From assembly GCA_022843305.1 (NCBI GenBank), contig JALHNX010000027.1, forward strand, positions 1 through 40,460: 40,460 bases of DNA. The letters are read 5' to 3'. How positions within the stretch are numbered: position 1 is the stretch's first letter; the number at the start of each line of letters is the position of its first letter. Positions 14,501 through 21,934 of this stretch are shown in pieces. The notes beneath the pieces are model-generated. The model was not told where the DNA came from. It worked only from the letters and a program-made list of their open reading frames with translations, and ran no database searches. A program made the translations under genes and the position numbers. The DNA is from Pyrinomonadaceae bacterium. GTDB lineage: Bacteria > Acidobacteriota > Blastocatellia > Pyrinomonadales > Pyrinomonadaceae.

Positions 14501-15826
14501 ATGCAGGTTTTACAAAAGGGATCAACAGGCGAGAGCGTCCGGCAATGGCAGTCATTTCTTTGGGGCATCGGCTATAAATCGGTAGTTCTGACTTCCCTTT
14601 TCGACGACGTGACGACGCACGCGACCCGGGATTTTCAACTCAAATGTAAGTTGAAATCCGACGGTATGGTCGGTGCGCAGACGATCGCCGCCGCCATCAA
14701 ATACGGCTTTCCGGTTATCGTGCCGGCAGGCTATCCGAAGAAACCGTCCTTCTCATATCCTTCGTCCGCGAAAGTGCGCGAAATGTTCGGCTCCTTCAAA
14801 TACAACGTTCTTGCACAGGGAAATATTCAGATCACCGACGGCTGGGGAAACGCCAACATCATTCCGGTTCACATCCCGCAGCTTTCAGGAATCGAAGGCG
14901 CGCCGGCAAACTGCATTATTTATTTTCACCGGCGCGGGGCGAAGCAGCTGCAGGCTCTGTTTGCCGCGTGGGGACGCGCCGGAGTCCTGAAATACGTCAA
15001 AACATGGGCAGGCGCGTTCAACCCGCGAATGATCCGCGGCTCGACGACGCAGCTCTCGAATCACGCTTTCGGCAGTGCCTTCGACATCAACGCTTTCTGG
15101 AACGGACTCGGCAGAACGCCCGCCGCGATAGATAAACCCGGCACGGTTATTCCGCTCGTCAAGATCGCCAACGATCACGGCTTTTTCTGGGGCGGTCACT
15201 ATAATTCCCGCCTCGACGGGATGCATTTCGAACTTGCTGTGATCGACGCGTTCCCGAAGCAGACCTTCGCCGATCTGGACGACGACGAAATAGATTTTCA
15301 AATTCCAACAATTCCGGCGGCGATAGCCGATCCCGCAGTAAATCCTGCCAACGTCAGTTTTGCCGCCGTGAGCGTAACTGACGAAAATTACCAGCACGGA
15401 AACATCTCTTCAGAAATTCCGCAGTTTAACCTTCCTGAACTTGAATCGCTGCCGCCGGACAATAATCAACCGGCAGGCGATGCGCCCGGCGCGCCGCCGT
15501 CCGCCACTCTCAATGTCGAGGATTACAAACCGTTCTGCAAACGCTGGGGGGCGCGGATCTGGACGGCTTTCGCCGGCGGTAACATCACGCAGGGCTTCGG
15601 GCTTGCCGTCGCCGCAATGAAGGATCTCGAACACTGGTATATCTATGCCGCTGCCGCCGTCGTCATTTTTCTGATCACGCTGTTCTTCGTCCTGCTCGCT
15701 TCGGTCGTGCTCGGCGTGATCCTGTGGCGCAACCGGACGGAAATCTCGCGCTACCTGACGCTCAAATACGACAGCCTCATCGACCCGGGCAAGAAAAATC
15801 TCGAACTGTTTTTTGAGAAAAAATAA
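14501..15826 (+). CDS. Endolysin: peptidoglycan-binding + M15 peptidase + membrane segment
   Basis: A 441-residue protein behind CGAGGTGAAATA. Residues 1-70 are a peptidoglycan-binding-1-like domain (GSTGESVRQWQSFL, DGMVGAQTIAAA). Residues about 140-250 are a VanY/M15 D-Ala-D-Ala-type peptidase: H188 in SNHAFGSAFDIN, D195 and H242 in GMHFEL are the zinc ligands. A Pro/Asp-rich linker leads to a membrane segment at about 380-409 (starting WYIYAAAAVVIFLITLFFVL) and a basic tail. It cuts peptide cross-links. The C-terminal anchor is unusual for an endolysin and there is no signal peptide. Confidence 0.85.
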   Translation: MQVLQKGSTGESVRQWQSFLWGIGYKSVVLTSLFDDVTTHATRDFQLKCKLKSDGMVGAQTIAAAIKYGFPVIVPAGYPKKPSFSYPSSAKVREMFGSFKYNVLAQGNIQITDGWGNANIIPVHIPQLSGIEGAPANCIIYFHRRGAKQLQALFAAWGRAGVLKYVKTWAGAFNPRMIRGSTTQLSNHAFGSAFDINAFWNGLGRTPAAIDKPGTVIPLVKIANDHGFFWGGHYNSRLDGMHFELAVIDAFPKQTFADLDDDEIDFQIPTIPAAIADPAVNPANVSFAAVSVTDENYQHGNISSEIPQFNLPELESLPPDNNQPAGDAPGAPPSATLNVEDYKPFCKRWGARIWTAFAGGNITQGFGLAVAAMKDLEHWYIYAAAAVVIFLITLFFVLLASVVLGVILWRNRTEISRYLTLKYDSLIDPGKKNLELFFEKK

Positions 15827-15844
15827 GGAGAAAAACATAAAGCA

Positions 15845-16339
15845 ATGGATAATAATGAAATTCCGAAAAAGAATCTAAAAAATCTTGACAATAGGGGAAT
15901 TATTTTACAAATTTCCGCCAGAATTGTTGATCCCATTATGAACAGCCAACAGTTTTCGGTTGAGTTTACGAATGAGGAAATTATTGGGGACATCGCCCCG
16001 GATAACTTTTTCGCTAACGGTCAAATAGAATTAATCTCCGGAACTTTTAAAGGAACTAAACAGAAAATTGTTTGTAATGAAGGAAATCTTTTAACACTTT
16101 TTCTGCCGATAAATTTTCAAGCCGGAACTGAAATTGTATTAACACGGAACTCCGATGCGCCAACGATCCATTATCTAAAAACCCGCAAAGATGAAATTGA
16201 GTCATCCATAAGCCTTGACGAATCCATCATTGAACAGGCGCAGATCAGGATTATCGCCAAAAAAGCAGAACTGAATATATACCGCGATTTGTTAAGTTTT
16301 TTGAACGAAAAAAAAGAGAAATTATTAGGGGAAAGTTAG
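15845..16339 (+). CDS. Hypothetical protein, AT-rich
   Basis: A 164-residue protein, visibly AT-richer than the endolysin before it. AAGGAG lies 15 bases before the ATG. The first half is strand-rich with a TFKGTKQKIV unit like a small KOW/SH3 barrel. The last 60 residues form a charged helix (EQAQIRIIAKKAELNIYRDLL). No recognised family. The composition suggests recent acquisition. Confidence 0.6.
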   Translation: MDNNEIPKKNLKNLDNRGIILQISARIVDPIMNSQQFSVEFTNEEIIGDIAPDNFFANGQIELISGTFKGTKQKIVCNEGNLLTLFLPINFQAGTEIVLTRNSDAPTIHYLKTRKDEIESSISLDESIIEQAQIRIIAKKAELNIYRDLLSFLNEKKEKLLGES

Positions 16340-16363
16340 TAGAGAGTTAGGAGAAAAATTTTT

Positions 16364-16648
16364 ATGTCTGAAAAGAATATTCCCGAAAACAATACTTTGA
16401 CGGTCGAAGCGCTCGCCGCCGAATTGGTGAACCGCGGCGGGCAGATCGTCTGCTCATCCGACTGCACACCGAAAGAAATTCTTGCCGCGCGGCGCGATAA
16501 CCGGTTCGCCGCCGCCGACAGTTTCGGTTTCGTACTGGTTTTGCAGCGCAAAAAACGAAAGGTCGTCCGCGACGCGGCTACCGGACTCTGGACAAAAAAG
16601 GAACGCGCCGAAACCGATAAGGACGGCACGGTCGAGGAAAGTGTCTGA
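16364..16648 (+). CDS. Hypothetical protein
   Basis: A 94-residue protein with GGAGAAAAATTTTT before the ATG. It has a helix (LTVEALAAELVNRGG) and a strand (GFVLVLQRKKRKV) with two Cys near the middle. It shares its last base with the next start, so they are coupled. No recognised motif. Confidence 0.6.
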   Translation: MSEKNIPENNTLTVEALAAELVNRGGQIVCSSDCTPKEILAARRDNRFAAADSFGFVLVLQRKKRKVVRDAATGLWTKKERAETDKDGTVEESV

Positions 16649-16848
16649 TGTCGAACCGCGTCCGCGAAATTTTCGATTTTGCCCAGCTCGAACCCGACTC
16701 GGCTTTCGACATCGAGCTGATGGTAAAAAGCTGTCATCCGGACGAACTGCGGCTGATCGAAAAGATCGCCGGCAATCTGTCGAATGCCGTGCGGAACGTA
16801 AAAGCGAAACAAAAATTTAATTCCGAGAACCAATCTTTTGATGATTAA
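16648..16848 (+). CDS. Hypothetical small protein
   Basis: A 66-residue helical protein that starts at the last base of the upstream stop, with GAGGA upstream. Acidic in the middle, basic at the end. No recognised family. Confidence 0.55.
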   Translation: MSNRVREIFDFAQLEPDSAFDIELMVKSCHPDELRLIEKIAGNLSNAVRNVKAKQKFNSENQSFDD

Positions 16849-17110
16849 GCTCGAAATAAATGGCAAAACCCGCATCATCCGCAACATTCTCCACGATGAC
16901 GGCGAATCACTCGAAGCCCTTTATCGCGGCTGGAGAATTCATATCTATCCGATGTGGGGAAAACTCGTGAACGGTCGCTACCGCGACGATCTGAAAACGG
17001 GCGAGTTCGGCGTTGACGTGGCGGGTTCCGACGGCGGAAGGATCGTCGCGGCTGTGACCGGGTCACGGGAAAAGGCACTTGCGATGGCGCTGGAAAATAT
17101 CCTGCTCTGA
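16841..17110 (+). CDS. Hypothetical protein
   Basis: About 89 residues from the ATG at 16841; a TTG at 16838 adds one residue. It overlaps the end of the upstream gene. The sequence is strand-rich (RIIRNILHDDGES, WRIHIYPMWGK) and ends in a helix. No recognised motif. Confidence 0.55.
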   Translation: MIKLEINGKTRIIRNILHDDGESLEALYRGWRIHIYPMWGKLVNGRYRDDLKTGEFGVDVAGSDGGRIVAAVTGSREKALAMALENILL

Positions 17111-17119
17111 CCGACGTTT

Positions 17120-17314
17120 ATGACGAAAGAAGAGGTTTTAAAGATCGTTACTCACACCGGCGACTGCTACCGGGTCAAATCGAAGCATCACGCCGAACCT
17201 TTTAATATTTACGTGACTCAGATCGGGCAGGGTGGACTAATGCAGGAAGCCGGCGACTTACTCAAATTTCAATACGTCAATTTTTACGAGATCGAATGGA
17301 TCGAGCATTACTAA
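17120..17314 (+). CDS. Hypothetical small protein
   Basis: A 64-residue protein 10 bases after the upstream stop, with no strong ribosome site. Strand-rich and compact, with a Cys near the N-terminus. No recognised family. It ends the small-gene run; a gap of about 160 bases follows. Confidence 0.5.
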   Translation: MTKEEVLKIVTHTGDCYRVKSKHHAEPFNIYVTQIGQGGLMQEAGDLLKFQYVNFYEIEWIEHY

Positions 17315-17478
17315 CCTTATGAACAGGATCAAATATTTTTCGGCAGGCGTAAATTACAGCAATGAAAAGCCGGTGAAAAAACATTAAATATTCCGTCCGA
17401 CCGACAATACTGTTTCAGCATTACCCGATTTTTATGCGTCATCATTCCAGATGAAATTTGAACAGGAGAAAAATATAA

Positions 17479-17898
17479 ATGAAGAAATTCGTTCTGACTT
17501 TAATCGTGATCGCCGTCGCCGCCTTCGGTTTCGGCGCTGATCAATACCATGCCCGCGGACCGGGTGAAACCGCTGCGGCGGACTTTGCAGAACAAACCGT
17601 AACTGCCGCGGCATCGGTCGAGCGGGAGAAGAGTGTCGTCCGGCAAACCGACCCCGATATTGTTTCCGCCCCGACCGGCAACGAAAAAAGACCGCCCGCC
17701 GCGCTGAAGACATTTTCCTTCAGCCGGACGGAGCAGGCTTTGACGGCGAGAAACCGGATTCTATTTGCCCGCAACGATTATTTGCCGGCAATGAAACCGT
17801 CCGAGCTTTCGCAGCAAAACGCCTTTTATAATACAACTGCGCCGCCGGACGCTTTCCGGGGATTCGGATTTTCCAACTACGCACGTGCGCGTATTTAG
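17479..17898 (+). CDS. Exported protein of unknown function
   Basis: A 139-residue protein with CAGGAGAAAAATATAA before the ATG. Residues 1-20 (MKKFVLTLIVIAVAAFGFGA) are a signal peptide or membrane anchor. The mature part is Ala/Thr/Arg-rich without Cys and looks largely unstructured. Its position just before the terminator and the two coiled-coil membrane genes suggests a part in the lysis or envelope block. No recognised family. Confidence 0.6.
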   Translation: MKKFVLTLIVIAVAAFGFGADQYHARGPGETAAADFAEQTVTAAASVEREKSVVRQTDPDIVSAPTGNEKRPPAALKTFSFSRTEQALTARNRILFARNDYLPAMKPSELSQQNAFYNTTAPPDAFRGFGFSNYARARI

Positions 17899-17928
17899 CG
17901 CGAAACATTTATTGAATTTCAATAATTA

Positions 17929-17969
17929 AAATAAACGGGAGCTGATCAAAAGGCTCCCGTTTATTTTTT
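17929..17969 (+). terminator. Rho-independent terminator
   Basis: A perfect 14-base stem (17929-17942 with 17953-17966), a 10-base loop and a T-run (17964-17969). The T-run ends at the ATG of the next gene (17970), so the terminator occupies the whole 5' region of that gene. Confidence 0.9.
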
Positions 17970-18467
17970 ATGAACGCACAAATTATGCTCGAAAAATTTT
18001 CCGCTTTCACGCCCCGGCAAAAAACGGCGCTTTTCATTACGGCGACGCTCATTGTCCTGCTCGTCGTCATCGGTATTCCACTGGCGACGTATTACATCGG
18101 CAAATCAGCCGCCCGCGCGACCGCCGAAAACGATTACCTGCGCGACCGGGATAAGAACCTGAAAAAGATCGAGACGCTTGAACAGCAGGCGGCGCGTCAC
18201 GCCGAGAACGAAAAGCAGCTGGCGGCGGAAAACGCCCTGCTCAAAAAACAAAATGAAGCGACCGCCGAGATTTTGCGAGCGAACGACGCGGTTTTGCGCG
18301 GCGATACGACCAAATTTACCGAACTTCTGGAGAAAAGAAATGAAAAACTTAAAGAAATTAATGCCGATGATGATTTTGATTCTCAGCTTTGCGGTCTTTG
18401 CGCCGACGGCATTCAGTCAGGACTCCGACCCTTCTCTTTCTGTGAGCGATGTCAAGCAAATCCGTGA
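17970..18467 (+). CDS. Coiled-coil membrane protein, i-spanin-like
   Basis: A 165-residue protein with one membrane segment at about residues 20-46 (starting TALFITATLIVLLVVIGIP) and then a long charged coiled coil (about 50-130). This N-terminal anchor plus periplasmic coiled coil is the layout of inner-membrane spanins (Rz). The last third is read in a different frame from the gene that starts inside it at 18340. It begins directly after a terminator T-run with no ribosome site, so the start may lie further in. Function is inferred from layout and place only. Confidence 0.55.
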   Translation: MNAQIMLEKFSAFTPRQKTALFITATLIVLLVVIGIPLATYYIGKSAARATAENDYLRDRDKNLKKIETLEQQAARHAENEKQLAAENALLKKQNEATAEILRANDAVLRGDTTKFTELLEKRNEKLKEINADDDFDSQLCGLCADGIQSGLRPFSFCERCQANP

Positions 18468-18825
18468 GCTGATCGCCGACCGTGATTACTGGAAAGATCA
18501 AGCCGCGGAAGAGAAACGGCAGAAGATCGAATGGCAGAAATCGTCCGCCAACTGGGAACGGCTTTATAATTCCGAAAAAGGACGCGCCGACGGCGTGCAG
18601 GAAAACCGGATCGCCGAACTTCGATCATCCGTCGCCGAACTCGGCAAAGCAAATTTCCAGCTTCGCGCACAGTCCGAAGACGATAAACGGCAGCTCGGCG
18701 AGCAGGCTTTCACGATCCGCAAACTCAAATCCGAGCGCAAATTGTATTTTGCCACGGGCTTCGCCGTCGGTTCCGCTGCCGGCGGTTTTGCCGGCTATAA
18801 GATCGGCACCCGCTTCCGCTTCTAA
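18340..18825 (+). CDS. Signal-peptide coiled-coil protein, overlapping start
   Basis: A 161-residue protein that starts inside the previous gene in another frame (128 bases overlap), with GGAGA six bases before the ATG. A signal peptide (MKNLKKLMPMMILILSFAVF) ends near AFSQ. A coiled coil follows (about residues 35-130), and then a Gly/Ala-rich hydrophobic segment near the C-terminus (YFATGFAVGSAAGGFAGYK). The overlapping arrangement is that of Rz/Rz1, but there is no lipobox Cys. It could be a partner of the upstream protein or a structural envelope protein. Codon use in the overlap was not tested. Confidence 0.65.
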   Translation: MKNLKKLMPMMILILSFAVFAPTAFSQDSDPSLSVSDVKQIRELIADRDYWKDQAAEEKRQKIEWQKSSANWERLYNSEKGRADGVQENRIAELRSSVAELGKANFQLRAQSEDDKRQLGEQAFTIRKLKSERKLYFATGFAVGSAAGGFAGYKIGTRFRF

Positions 18826-18829
18826 TCGA

Positions 18830-19513
18830 ATGTTTCCTTTACTTTTTATCGAAATCACAGTCGAACATCTCTACTGGGCAGGTGCGGGCATCCTCGCCAC
18901 GCTTGGTGGTTTCGGCGCGTTTGCGACCGCCAAAAAAAACATCGGCACCGAATTATGGTCGCCGTTCAAAGAGCGGTTTCTGATGCCGCGCAAAACCCGC
19001 CAAAAAAAACTCGACGAGCTGATCGAATCAGCCGAAACTCTAAAAACCCAGGTCGCCGATATTTTCGCCGAAGTCAAACCGAACGGCGGCAGTTCGATCA
19101 AAGACGTGGTCAACCGCATTGAAAACCAGGTTACCCGGATTGAAAACCAAAACGACTGGACTTACGCCAAATTCCGGCACACGGACGAAACTTCACCGGA
19201 CGCGCTTTTCGAGATGGACAATAACTTAAATATGACGTTCGCTAACCGCGCGCTCTGCGAACTGCTGAACGCCGACGCAGCCGAGATTCTCGACCGGCGC
19301 TGGCTTGCCAAAATCCCGAACTCGACCGAACGCAACCGGGTGATCGGTGAATGGCGCGACGCGGCGGAAAACTGCTGTCCGCTCGACATCCGGCACCTGA
19401 TCGTCAACGGCGATAAAAAACAGATCACCGTCCGCGTGCGGGCAACTCCGCGTCTTAACCGCTCGAAGGAACTGCGCGGATTCTTCGGTAATATCAAAAT
19501 CGCTTCCGAGTGA
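18830..19513 (+). CDS. Membrane-anchored PAS-domain protein
   Basis: A 227-residue protein from the ATG at 18830, four bases after the upstream stop. The in-frame upstream stretch overlaps the previous gene and is not used. Residues about 13-36 are a hydrophobic segment (LYWAGAGILATLGGFGAFAT). A helical linker with repeated ENQ turns follows (RIENQVTRIENQND). Residues about 115-227 look like a PAS fold: FEMDNNLNMTFANRALCELL, then strands ending in a GFFGNIKI strand. PAS domains bind small ligands or partners. No kinase or output domain is attached. Confidence 0.65.
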   Translation: MFPLLFIEITVEHLYWAGAGILATLGGFGAFATAKKNIGTELWSPFKERFLMPRKTRQKKLDELIESAETLKTQVADIFAEVKPNGGSSIKDVVNRIENQVTRIENQNDWTYAKFRHTDETSPDALFEMDNNLNMTFANRALCELLNADAAEILDRRWLAKIPNSTERNRVIGEWRDAAENCCPLDIRHLIVNGDKKQITVRVRATPRLNRSKELRGFFGNIKIASE

Positions 19514-19606
19514 TTACGCCTCCGCACAATAATTCTTCATTCTCCCGGATAATCATTTTCAAGTTTTAGAAACATCAGCTTGGCGGCTCGATAATACGAA
19601 AAAACC

Positions 19607-19634
19607 GGAAATCGTTTGTAAAAGGACGATTTCC
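19607..19634 (+). repeat. Short hairpin before the ParB-like gene
   Basis: GGAAATCGT and its reverse complement with a 10-base loop that contains AAAAGG. It lies 12 bases before the ATG at 19646 and could affect ribosome access. No proper T-run follows. Confidence 0.5.
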
Positions 19635-19645
19635 ACAAATCGAGT

Positions 19646-20287
19646 ATGAAAAAACAAGCTGACAACGAAATCAACCCGAACGATCCCAACCCGAAAAAAG
19701 TCTGGCAGAACCGCATCGTCGAACAGGGCGAAAAACCTGCCAAAGATTTCAAATTCAATCCGAAAAATTGGCGGCTCCATCCGCAGACGCAAAGGGACGC
19801 GCTTAACGGCATCCTGGAATCCGTCGGCTGGGTGCAGAGCGTCATCGTGCTGCCCGACGGAACGCTGATCGACGGTCACGCCCGCATCGAAGAAGCGCTC
19901 AAGCTCGGCGACGACACGCCGGTTCCCTTCACGATGGTCAATCTGTCGGAAAAGGAAGCCGAACTGATGCTCGCGCTGTTCGATCCGCTCGGCGCGATGG
20001 CGAATGCCGACACGGAAAAATTCAACGAGCTTTCCGCCCTGCTCGAACTCGAATCTTCCGCCCTGCTCGAAGTCGTCGCCGATCTGTCACGCGCGAATTT
20101 GTCGGACATCGCGGAACTGCCAAGGCAGGACAACTCGGTCGGCGAAATGCTCCAGTATCTGAAATTCGACGGCGAAGCAATCCCTTTGACCGACGACGAG
20201 CTTGCCGGGCTGCGTGAACGGCTCAAAGCCTACATCGAGGAAAAAGGCGTGATCTACGGCTTCGCCGCGCATCTGCTCGGAATGTAG
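19646..20287 (+). CDS. ParB/Srx-like N-terminal domain protein
   Basis: A 213-residue protein. Residues about 36-120 match the ParB N-terminal (ParB/sulfiredoxin) fold: NPKNWRLHPQTQRDALNG, a strand SVIVLPDG, then LIDGHARIEEALKLG. The C-terminal part is helical and acidic. Phages often carry such proteins next to DNA methylases and terminase genes, where they may be CTPases or DNA-binding partners; the exact role is not established. It lies at the head of a block with a second ParB-like gene and two methyltransferase domains. Confidence 0.8.
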   Translation: MKKQADNEINPNDPNPKKVWQNRIVEQGEKPAKDFKFNPKNWRLHPQTQRDALNGILESVGWVQSVIVLPDGTLIDGHARIEEALKLGDDTPVPFTMVNLSEKEAELMLALFDPLGAMANADTEKFNELSALLELESSALLEVVADLSRANLSDIAELPRQDNSVGEMLQYLKFDGEAIPLTDDELAGLRERLKAYIEEKGVIYGFAAHLLGM

Positions 20288-20300
20288 CATAAAAGCTATC

Positions 20301-20531
20301 GTGCCGATTTTACTTCCTCAGATGAGGTTTGAAATTGAGCAATCAACGGTGGCAAAAGCTGCAGAAATTATGCGGAATATTATTCCGCATAATTTCCGCG
20401 TCAAGCATAAAGGTCAGTTTGCTGATTTGCGCAAGTTGGCAGGCAAGCATAAAACGCCGAAAAGCAACACAAAATTACCAAATAACGTAATTCGCGTAAT
20501 TTTACGATTTTACGATTTTGAATATCAATGA
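20301..20531 (+). CDS. Possible small gene over palindrome
   Basis: An open frame of 76 codons from GTG, or 69 from the ATG at 20322; no ribosome site is clear. It ends in an ATGA overlap with the ParB-methyltransferase gene, which supports coupling. The middle reads as an amphipathic helix, then basic residues. Against it, a 33-base perfect palindrome runs through the frame, together with other short repeats. The stretch may instead be an untranslated regulatory region. Confidence 0.4.
   Translation: MPILLPQMRFEIEQSTVAKAAEIMRNIIPHNFRVKHKGQFADLRKLAGKHKTPKSNTKLPNNVIRVILRFYDFEYQ
20364..20396. repeat. 33-base near-perfect palindrome between ParB-like genes
   Basis: Arms of 16 bases (GAAATTATGCGGAATA and its exact reverse complement) around one central T. 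The dyad is longer than a normal operator and its centre is AT-rich. The loop is a single base, so it is more likely a DNA site than an RNA hairpin. A nearby dyad CCTCA-GA-TGAGG is at 20316-20327. Being flanked by two ParB-like genes makes a ParB-type binding site the natural hypothesis. Confidence 0.9.
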
Positions 20532-21934
20532 TTGAATTTATCGAGAATTTTCCGATCTCCGAATTATCGCCGGCGGATTATAACCCGCGGCTGATCGATG
20601 AGGAATCTTTCCGGATGCTCCGCGAATCGCTCGGGAAATTCGGCGTCATCAAACCTGTTCTGCTGAACGGGAACGGCACGCTGATGGCTGGTCACCAGCG
20701 CGTCAAAGCCCTGCTCGCCAACCGGCGGACGCACGTCCCGGCGCTGCGGACGAAACACGTCGGGCTGAAGGACGAAGCGCGGCTCAATCTTTATCACAAC
20801 TCGGTCGAAACCAATTCGTCCGAGGTCGAGATCACCGGCGCGCTTTCCGTCGGCGCGTTTCAATGGATCGAACCGAATAGAATCAACATCGTCCGGCGCG
20901 ACAAGCCGGCGATGGTTGCCGAGATCTGCCGCCTGATCATCAAATACGAAGAGTGGGGCAGTCTGATCGTTTCCGAGTCCGGCAAGGTCCTGTTCAATTC
21001 GGATTACGCCGTCGCGTCGGCGAATCTCTGCAAACCGGTTTTAGCCTATATTCTTCCGGAAAATTCGGCAGCAGAAATGTTCCCTTTTCTGACCCGCGAT
21101 TACGGAAAATATCATTACGACACGCTGCCCGTCGAAAACATCAACCAGAAGAAATGCCAGATGCACCGGCTCCGGTCGGGCGAAAAAGGCAAGAAAAACC
21201 GTTCGTCGTGTTACGAGCTGGTCGCGCTCCCGCGGATCACGAAAGAGCAGCGCGGTTTTGATTTCGGTGAAGGCTACGGCGATTACCGGAAGCGTCTGCA
21301 GGACGAGGGCTACAACATTGACGGCTATGAACCTTTTCAGACCGTGATCGGCACGTCGAAAATAGATTTGCCGACGATCCGGACGGCGATCCGCCGCGCC
21401 GAGGAAAACATCTCCGCGCACGGTCAGTTCGATTACGTCATCCTCGATTCGGTCATCAATTCCGTGACCTCGCTCGAATACGAGCATTATGTTCTCGTGA
21501 CCTGCAACGCTCTGCTCCGGAACGACGGCACGTTCTACACTTCGACGCGCCGCATGCAGAACCAGGTCAACGCCGCCAAAAAGAAATTTACCCGCAAACA
21601 GCGGGCGATCGAATTCATGGACGACGACGGTTTTTCGACGATCTTCCGGGACGGTCTCTGGACCAAGCAGCGATTTCACACCGATGAATCTTTCAAGGCA
21701 ACACTGCTGCGCTATTTCGGTGAAGTCGAGATACTTCCCTTCTACGACCGCGCGAAACTGCAGATCTGCGCTTTTGCTTCCAAGCCGAAGGCTCTGCCGG
21801 AAGAGGTATTCCGCACCGCGATCGATACGGAATTTAATCTCGATTACAACGGTCGGAAACTGAACGAACACGCTAAACTATTGGAAAGATTAATGTTAGA
21901 ATTGGAGAAGAATGATAGAATTACACGATCTTAA
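20528..21934 (+). CDS. ParB-like domain fused to SAM methyltransferase-like domain
   Basis: A 468-residue protein. Residues 1-100 are ParB-like (SPADYNPRLIDEESFRMLRE, then G55HQR58 in LMAGHQRVKALL). Residues about 100-230 carry little that I recognise. Residues about 240-410 look like a class I methyltransferase: motif I D245-F-G-E-G-Y-G, an acidic motif II near E268 (DGYEPF) and motif IV-like YVILDSVINS (302-312). There is no DPPY/NPPY, so it is not a standard amino-methylating DNA enzyme. It may modify DNA or another substrate under ParB-type targeting; the substrate is unknown. Confidence 0.7.
   Translation: MIEFIENFPISELSPADYNPRLIDEESFRMLRESLGKFGVIKPVLLNGNGTLMAGHQRVKALLANRRTHVPALRTKHVGLKDEARLNLYHNSVETNSSEVEITGALSVGAFQWIEPNRINIVRRDKPAMVAEICRLIIKYEEWGSLIVSESGKVLFNSDYAVASANLCKPVLAYILPENSAAEMFPFLTRDYGKYHYDTLPVENINQKKCQMHRLRSGEKGKKNRSSCYELVALPRITKEQRGFDFGEGYGDYRKRLQDEGYNIDGYEPFQTVIGTSKIDLPTIRTAIRRAEENISAHGQFDYVILDSVINSVTSLEYEHYVLVTCNALLRNDGTFYTSTRRMQNQVNAAKKKFTRKQRAIEFMDDDGFSTIFRDGLWTKQRFHTDESFKATLLRYFGEVEILPFYDRAKLQICAFASKPKALPEEVFRTAIDTEFNLDYNGRKLNEHAKLLERLMLELEKNDRITRS

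Noticed and set aside
17319-17387. 22-codon frame before the exported protein gene
   Set aside because: No clear ribosome site and no recognisable content.
18340-18430. o-spanin lipobox in the overlapping gene
   Set aside because: The signal peptide ends near AFSQ with no Cys, so a lipoprotein spanin cannot be claimed.
20471-20503. Short repeats AAAATTAC / GTAATTTT after the palindrome
   Set aside because: AT-rich and short; could be chance in this composition.
21041-21871. 276-codon - strand frame
   Set aside because: Antisense shadow of the ParB-methyltransferase gene, same reasons.
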